NCBI GenBank assembly: GCA_030077755.1
Contig: JAQJZZ010000017.1
Coordinates: 1,426,001-1,490,000, forward strand
DNA: 64,000 bases
DNA from: Filosporella fistucella
Lineage: Eukaryota > Ascomycota > Leotiomycetes > Helotiales
Reading direction: 5' to 3'
Of the stretch, positions 59,668 to 64,000 are shown one piece after another. The first letter of the stretch is position 1. Every line of letters starts with the position of its first letter. The translations under genes and the position numbers were made by a program. Under the pieces are notes generated by a model. The model was given only the letters and a program-made list of their open reading frames with translations. It was not told where the DNA came from and ran no database searches.

Positions 59668-61665
59668 ATGTCCTCACAACTGTCGGTGTACATCGGTACC
59701 TGGCTTAATCATGCACGACATCCGGTTCTGGGGGCGACAATCACACTTACGACCAAGAACGCAGGGTTTTTGGAGAATTTCCTTACCATTCTCATCACTA
59801 CCGCAGGCGGGTCATGCTGGCGGGTAGTGAGCTATCTTGCTCACCAAACTCAATCAGATGCCGGATTGCAGCCCGCCCTCAAACGTCAACAACAGATAGT
59901 GCTGAAAAACTCGGAGACAGCTTCCAGTGCTGCTTCGAATTTTTTGCGAATCTCATATGCATGGCGAAAACATGCTCGCACAAAATCCTGGTATACTAGC
60001 ATTCTACTCGTTATTATAGCATCTGTTATTGCGCTCGGATTTCGTATCGCAGGTCTGTTCACTTCACAGGTGACCAAAGCGGCGGGCACAAATATTTTGG
60101 TGAACGGCGCCAATTGCGGCTTTTGGCAGTATGAATCGAATAATGAAGGAAACTACGGCTATCTTCTGAAGGTTCTGAACGACACACTTGGTGCTGCCAG
60201 CTACGCGCGACAGTGTTATGACAAAGACTCCTTGAGTCTTCAATGCAGCACATTCCCAGTACCTCAACTTTCTTGGTCCGAAAATGTGAATGCAAGTTGT
60301 CCTTTCGAATCGCAAACTTGCTTGCTCGGTGCAACAGCAGCATATCAGATGGACACAGGTGATGTGGACTCTCACTCGATACTTGGAATTAATTCAAGAC
60401 CGTCTGAACGCATCACCTTACGCAAAGTAACTACATGTTCACCTGTACGCGTACGTCCATATGCAGAAGTTGTGTACCAAGATATTGGGAAAGGAAAGGA
60501 TAAGAATTCGGAAGCTTTTGTAAGACTTAATATGGGACCGACACTTTCCTCAAACTACACTTACCAAATGAATACCCATGCCGCTCTGGGAATATTTGAG
60601 TATAATCTACAGTATGTCAAAGATCTTGAAATTGAGAGGCGGTTGAGAGTTAACTTCACAAGAACATTACAAGCACCCGAAGGCCAGCCATCTTTCTGGC
60701 AGCCTCTCCCAGCATTTAAGAGAGCCGATGCCGATGTCTCGATGTTTTTCCTTAGCCCGAATTCCCTCATATATGGCTACAGAAACTCGGATCCCATGTT
60801 TTCTGCCAACATAAACTATACCATATCGATGCCAGATGGGAGAACGCAGACATTATACGAAGGGGATCAAAATGTCTATGTTACTGGATGCGCAGATCAA
60901 TTTCAATTTTGCAACCCATCCAAGTCAACTTCAGAGGGCTGTACACCTCTAGGATCTTACTTTGCCCTCATCGATGGAATGGCAAGTATAGGGCTAAACA
61001 CATACCAATTCCAAACCGCAAATACTATATTTTACGCTTTGCGTGGGTCGAGTATGTATGATTCTGTCAGTGGTCCCGGGGCAAGCGCTCTCAAAGCCAA
61101 GTCTACAGTCTTTGGATTGTCTCAGGTTGCCCCTCTTCCAAACAATCAATGGCAAATCGAGCTTAGTGGGTGGTTTGCAGCCTCCTTAGCGATTGTGCAG
61201 CAATCGCTACTTGAAATCGCCACTGGGCCTGCTCATATCCTCGAATCTGGGGGAGAAATACGACGCCCAGCAGCAAACAGTACCTCCGCGAGAGCAATTT
61301 GTCAACGGCAGATAATCCGAAATGTCAGTGGATATCAAAACTTCAGTGTTCTGGGTGTGGTGATCATTCTTGTTGTCGGCCTAGGATTGATTTTCCTCGA
61401 CTTCCTGCTTCATCTTGTTGTACCCCACACACAGAAGCTTCTGAAGAACGATCACCCCAGACTGAGTTGGTTGGAGGATGGTTACCTACAACTACTTCGC
61501 TCGGCATATGTAGGTGCCGGTTATAACAGATGGAAAGACACTGATATGACGGTGCCTGTGATTATCGATCTTGACATGGAGAGTCAATTGGTTGGCGGAC
61601 TCGATGTTTCTGATCCGAGCCAACCACAGATTATCAAAAGGTGTATACTCTCGGAATATCCATAA
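59668..61665 (+). CDS. Orphan multi-pass membrane protein with large extracytosolic domain
   Basis: Intronless frame of 665 codons, unknown to me by function. An N-terminal hydrophobic segment (residues about 22-55) and a clear span (WYTSILLVIIASVIALGFRI, about 110-130) precede a lumenal or extracellular domain of about 400 residues. That domain has many cysteines (for example CYDKDSLSLQC, CPFESQTC, CADQFQFCNP) and N-glycosylation sequons (NDT, NAS, NYT, NFT). A second span (VLGVVIILVVGLGLIFLDFL) lies near 555-580, and a short tail ends CILSEYP. Proteins of this layout are common in filamentous fungi and usually annotated hypothetical. A last intron near the end cannot be excluded. Confidence 0.78.
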   Translation: MSSQLSVYIGTWLNHARHPVLGATITLTTKNAGFLENFLTILITTAGGSCWRVVSYLAHQTQSDAGLQPALKRQQQIVLKNSETASSAASNFLRISYAWRKHARTKSWYTSILLVIIASVIALGFRIAGLFTSQVTKAAGTNILVNGANCGFWQYESNNEGNYGYLLKVLNDTLGAASYARQCYDKDSLSLQCSTFPVPQLSWSENVNASCPFESQTCLLGATAAYQMDTGDVDSHSILGINSRPSERITLRKVTTCSPVRVRPYAEVVYQDIGKGKDKNSEAFVRLNMGPTLSSNYTYQMNTHAALGIFEYNLQYVKDLEIERRLRVNFTRTLQAPEGQPSFWQPLPAFKRADADVSMFFLSPNSLIYGYRNSDPMFSANINYTISMPDGRTQTLYEGDQNVYVTGCADQFQFCNPSKSTSEGCTPLGSYFALIDGMASIGLNTYQFQTANTIFYALRGSSMYDSVSGPGASALKAKSTVFGLSQVAPLPNNQWQIELSGWFAASLAIVQQSLLEIATGPAHILESGGEIRRPAANSTSARAICQRQIIRNVSGYQNFSVLGVVIILVVGLGLIFLDFLLHLVVPHTQKLLKNDHPRLSWLEDGYLQLLRSAYVGAGYNRWKDTDMTVPVIIDLDMESQLVGGLDVSDPSQPQIIKRCILSEYP

Positions 61666-62211
61666 ATAGAATTGGATACCGCCTAGTCGAATATTTCTAT
61701 TTATAGAAAATGCAGTGGGCAATAAAGCTCATGCAAAGAATTTTGTCAATGAGCAAGGCTTCATAGATAGGAGGTAAGTAGTGGCGGTGGGTAGCAAGAA
61801 CCGAGTGATGACTCAATCGAGATCGTTACAGGGGAGTAATTATCTAGAGTCTGATTTGAAATGGTATATACAGCACAGACAATGATGATCCTTCACTCTA
61901 TACTTGTTTCCAGGCTACGATTGGGGTGCCATAGCATCAGTAGCTCCAAAGCGTACATGTATCAATATTGACCTACACCTGACTACTTCCTCACTACCTC
62001 ATCACAATGAGACTCACAATCCCATGCTTTTCCTTCCTATACCAAACCTTTCTCCTTAGGTTTGAGTAGAGAAATCTACTGCCACTATTTCGAAGGGACT
62101 ATTCGTTTAACTCTCCACCTTGTAGACTGATTGGTAGATGTATAGCAACATATCATCTCTAGAGGACTTATGACTATAGTACAAGACAGTAATAAAATAT
62201 GCATTTAAACT
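61666..62211. other. Intergenic region between convergent membrane-protein gene and aminotransferase
   Basis: 546 bp of 3' flanks. Nothing gene-like is visible. Confidence 0.5.
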
Positions 62212-63823
62212 CTATTGAAACTCGCCCAAGTCCTGCTTAATGATCTCTTTATCCTTTCCGCTCCCCTTCATTGCAGTATTTCCCTTTTTGACATCCTCCA
62301 TAACTCTTGCCAATCTCACAATCGCTTCTGTGAGATCACTCTCTTCTTCCCAAGCAAAACAAAGCCTAATCGAGTTCTCAAACTTGACACTTGAATCATT
62401 TGATACTTCAAAGATGTGGCCTGGCGCCACGATCAAGTTTTCGTCTTGTTTAGACTTCTCTGTGACAACTGCCGCGTTGATACTAGATGGTAGTTCCAGC
62501 CAGATGAAATATCCACCAAATGTTAATGCTCCTCCAAAACTCACTTCACCAACTGTGACACCCAATGGAATCAAATGTTTTTCGATGGCTGCAATCATAA
62601 CAGTAAACCGTTGCTGATAAGCGGGTATCAAGACATTAGCGATATGGCTTTGAAGCTCTCCTTTCTTGAGCAATTCTGCCATCATCGTCGCTGCCAGCTG
62701 ACTAGGCGCTCCACCTGACCTAGAAGAACCACATTGCGATAATCCATACGTGAACTTCGGTGTCGCTTCAGCCCACCCAGTCCTAACACCCGGTCCCGCG
62801 ATTTTAGAAAAGGAACCATTGGAGACAGCATTTCCGAAGCTGTCTGCACTCGGTACTGGTTCCAGAGTTCGATCTATATCGACTAATCTCGGTAATAGAG
62901 CTTCTGATAAGTTTTTGGTAGATGAAGGGGATGTATGGAATTGGAGGAAATCGTAGACATCGTCTGTGATGATTAAGGCGTCGTATTTTCGAGCTAGGCG
63001 GACGAGATTTTGGCGGTTTGAGAGGGACATTGTCTTGCCGGATGGGTTGGAGAAGGTTGGGACGCAGTAAATGACATGGCGATATACCTTTGACCAGGGC
63101 GTTGACCGTTTCAGTGTCTGATTCGGCGTTAGCAATGTACAACAAACACAAAAGCGCTGAAAAGTCGAGGTGTATGAACTTCCTCACAGATATAAGGAAG
63201 AGTGAACGGGTCACATGCTTGTGTGTGTTTTACAACATCCTCCACGAGCTAGAATTATAAAAACCCAATAAACTTACTTTCGTATCCTCATCCTCGCGTT
63301 CCACCTTCTCCAACTCCCTCTCCAAAGCCACCAAATCAATTCCCTCCTTCCCCTCCTCCACAGCCCTTAGTCTCAGCCCCGAATCCTCAAAAATCCGACA
63401 AGCCAAAAAATAACAAGGCGCGACCATCCAAACCCTCGTTTTCAACGGATCCGTAAAAACCTGTAATACACAAGCTAGATTTTGACTCGCTCCTCCAGTA
63501 ATACAAATCCTATCTGCCTCTGGGTTACCACCATAGAATTTACTAAGCCATTTCGAGATCTCTTCTCGGAGGGGTTGAAAGCCTGGGTCGGGACCGTAGA
63601 GGAGACCTGGGATGGAGATAGATGGGTCGGAGAGGGCGGATTGGGCGGCTTGACGGATGGCGTTTGTGGGGAGGAGAGAGGGATTGGGCCAGCCGCGGAG
63701 GAGGTTGATGGGTTTTTTGGTGCCCATGGTTATGGTTCTGAGAGAGGGGCTTGAGGAAGTGATATGAGCGCGTATCAATTTGGGTATTGTGAGTGAGACA
63801 CGTGGATATTTTGAGAGATGCAT
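62212..63823 (-). CDS. PLP-dependent aminotransferase, class I/II
   Basis: Fold-type I transaminase. Two exons, 63278-63823 and 62212-63117 (160 bp intron, GTAAGT ... CTAACGCCGAATCAG), give 483 aa from the first ATG or 451 aa from the second (63727, MGTKKPINLLRGWPNPSLLP). The first 32 residues are basic and Ser-rich and could be a mitochondrial presequence, so both starts are possible. Landmarks: GPDPGFQPLREEISKWL, ICITGGASQNLACVLQ (cofactor phosphate region), YCVPTFSNPSGKTMS (the conserved Asn-Pro), IITDDVYDFLQF (Asp and Tyr contacts), SNGSFSKIAGPGVRTGW (SFSK with the Schiff-base lysine) and SIRLCFAWEEE (Arg for the substrate carboxylate). It resembles the alpha-aminoadipate or yeast YER152C type; the substrate is not decidable. 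Confidence 0.9.
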
Positions 63824-64000
63824 GCAATGATGTATGAAGCAGAGAAGAGAACTATGAACAAAGGTGGGGTAGTGGAGAAAATAATCACAAATTGAGACTT
63901 TGCATGGAAACCAGTGTAGAGAAGTGAATACAGCAAAAAGATAGTCTTATGATAATAGTATACGTGGAAAGGAGCACCAGGTTTGATTTGAAAGGACTTG

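Overview
This is nuclear DNA of a filamentous ascomycete (Pezizomycotina), most likely a leotiomycete of the Botrytis/Sclerotinia type. The basis is the introns (mostly 45-60 bp, GTAWGT-like donors, CTAAC/CTAAT branch sites, short exons), fungus-only families (myosin-motor chitin synthases, Kei1, LysM proteins, an external NADH dehydrogenase with an EF-hand) and a transposon relic with repeat-induced-type C-to-T decay. The genus is an inference. All exon joins were made by eye from splice signals, reading frame and family fit.

Layout. Positions 1-12397 hold a head-to-head pair of chitin synthases: a csmB-type gene (minus, cut by the left edge) and a csmA-type gene (plus), separated by about 2.7 kb of shared upstream DNA. 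A small secreted cysteine-rich gene follows (13492-14451). It encodes three six-cysteine modules whose spacing matches carboxypeptidase-inhibitor knottins, with dibasic sites between them and one intron just before the last cysteine of each module. Next come the sulfite reductase beta subunit (MET5), a degenerate 61-64 bp tandem repeat, a hypothetical gene, the Golgi IPC-synthase subunit KEI1 and the Golgi Rab GTPase YPT6. A 1,966 bp Fot1/pogo-type element with 89 bp inverted repeats sits between YPT6 and the divergent ribosome-biogenesis gene NOP53.

Positions 30916-43838 are occupied by one huge secreted Ser/Thr-rich protein gene (about 4,260 codons). It has an N-terminal repeat block, a mucin-like stalk of about 3,400 residues and three C-terminal LysM modules. 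A single in-frame TAA interrupts the second LysM.

The right third is mostly housekeeping: uridine kinase (URK1) divergent from GID8, a calcium-type external NADH dehydrogenase (NDE1), eIF2B alpha (GCN3) divergent from a NECAP-like endocytic protein, a coiled-coil hypothetical, a type II membrane glycosyltransferase, an orphan multi-pass membrane protein and a PLP-dependent aminotransferase.

The genes do not form an operon or an evident biosynthetic cluster. A loose cell-surface theme (two chitin synthases, the LysM mucin, the cysteine-rich secreted peptides, a glycosyltransferase) is scattered among housekeeping genes. The most unusual objects are the modular knottin precursor, the giant LysM mucin with its nonsense codon, and the transposon relic that supplies most of the NOP53 upstream DNA.
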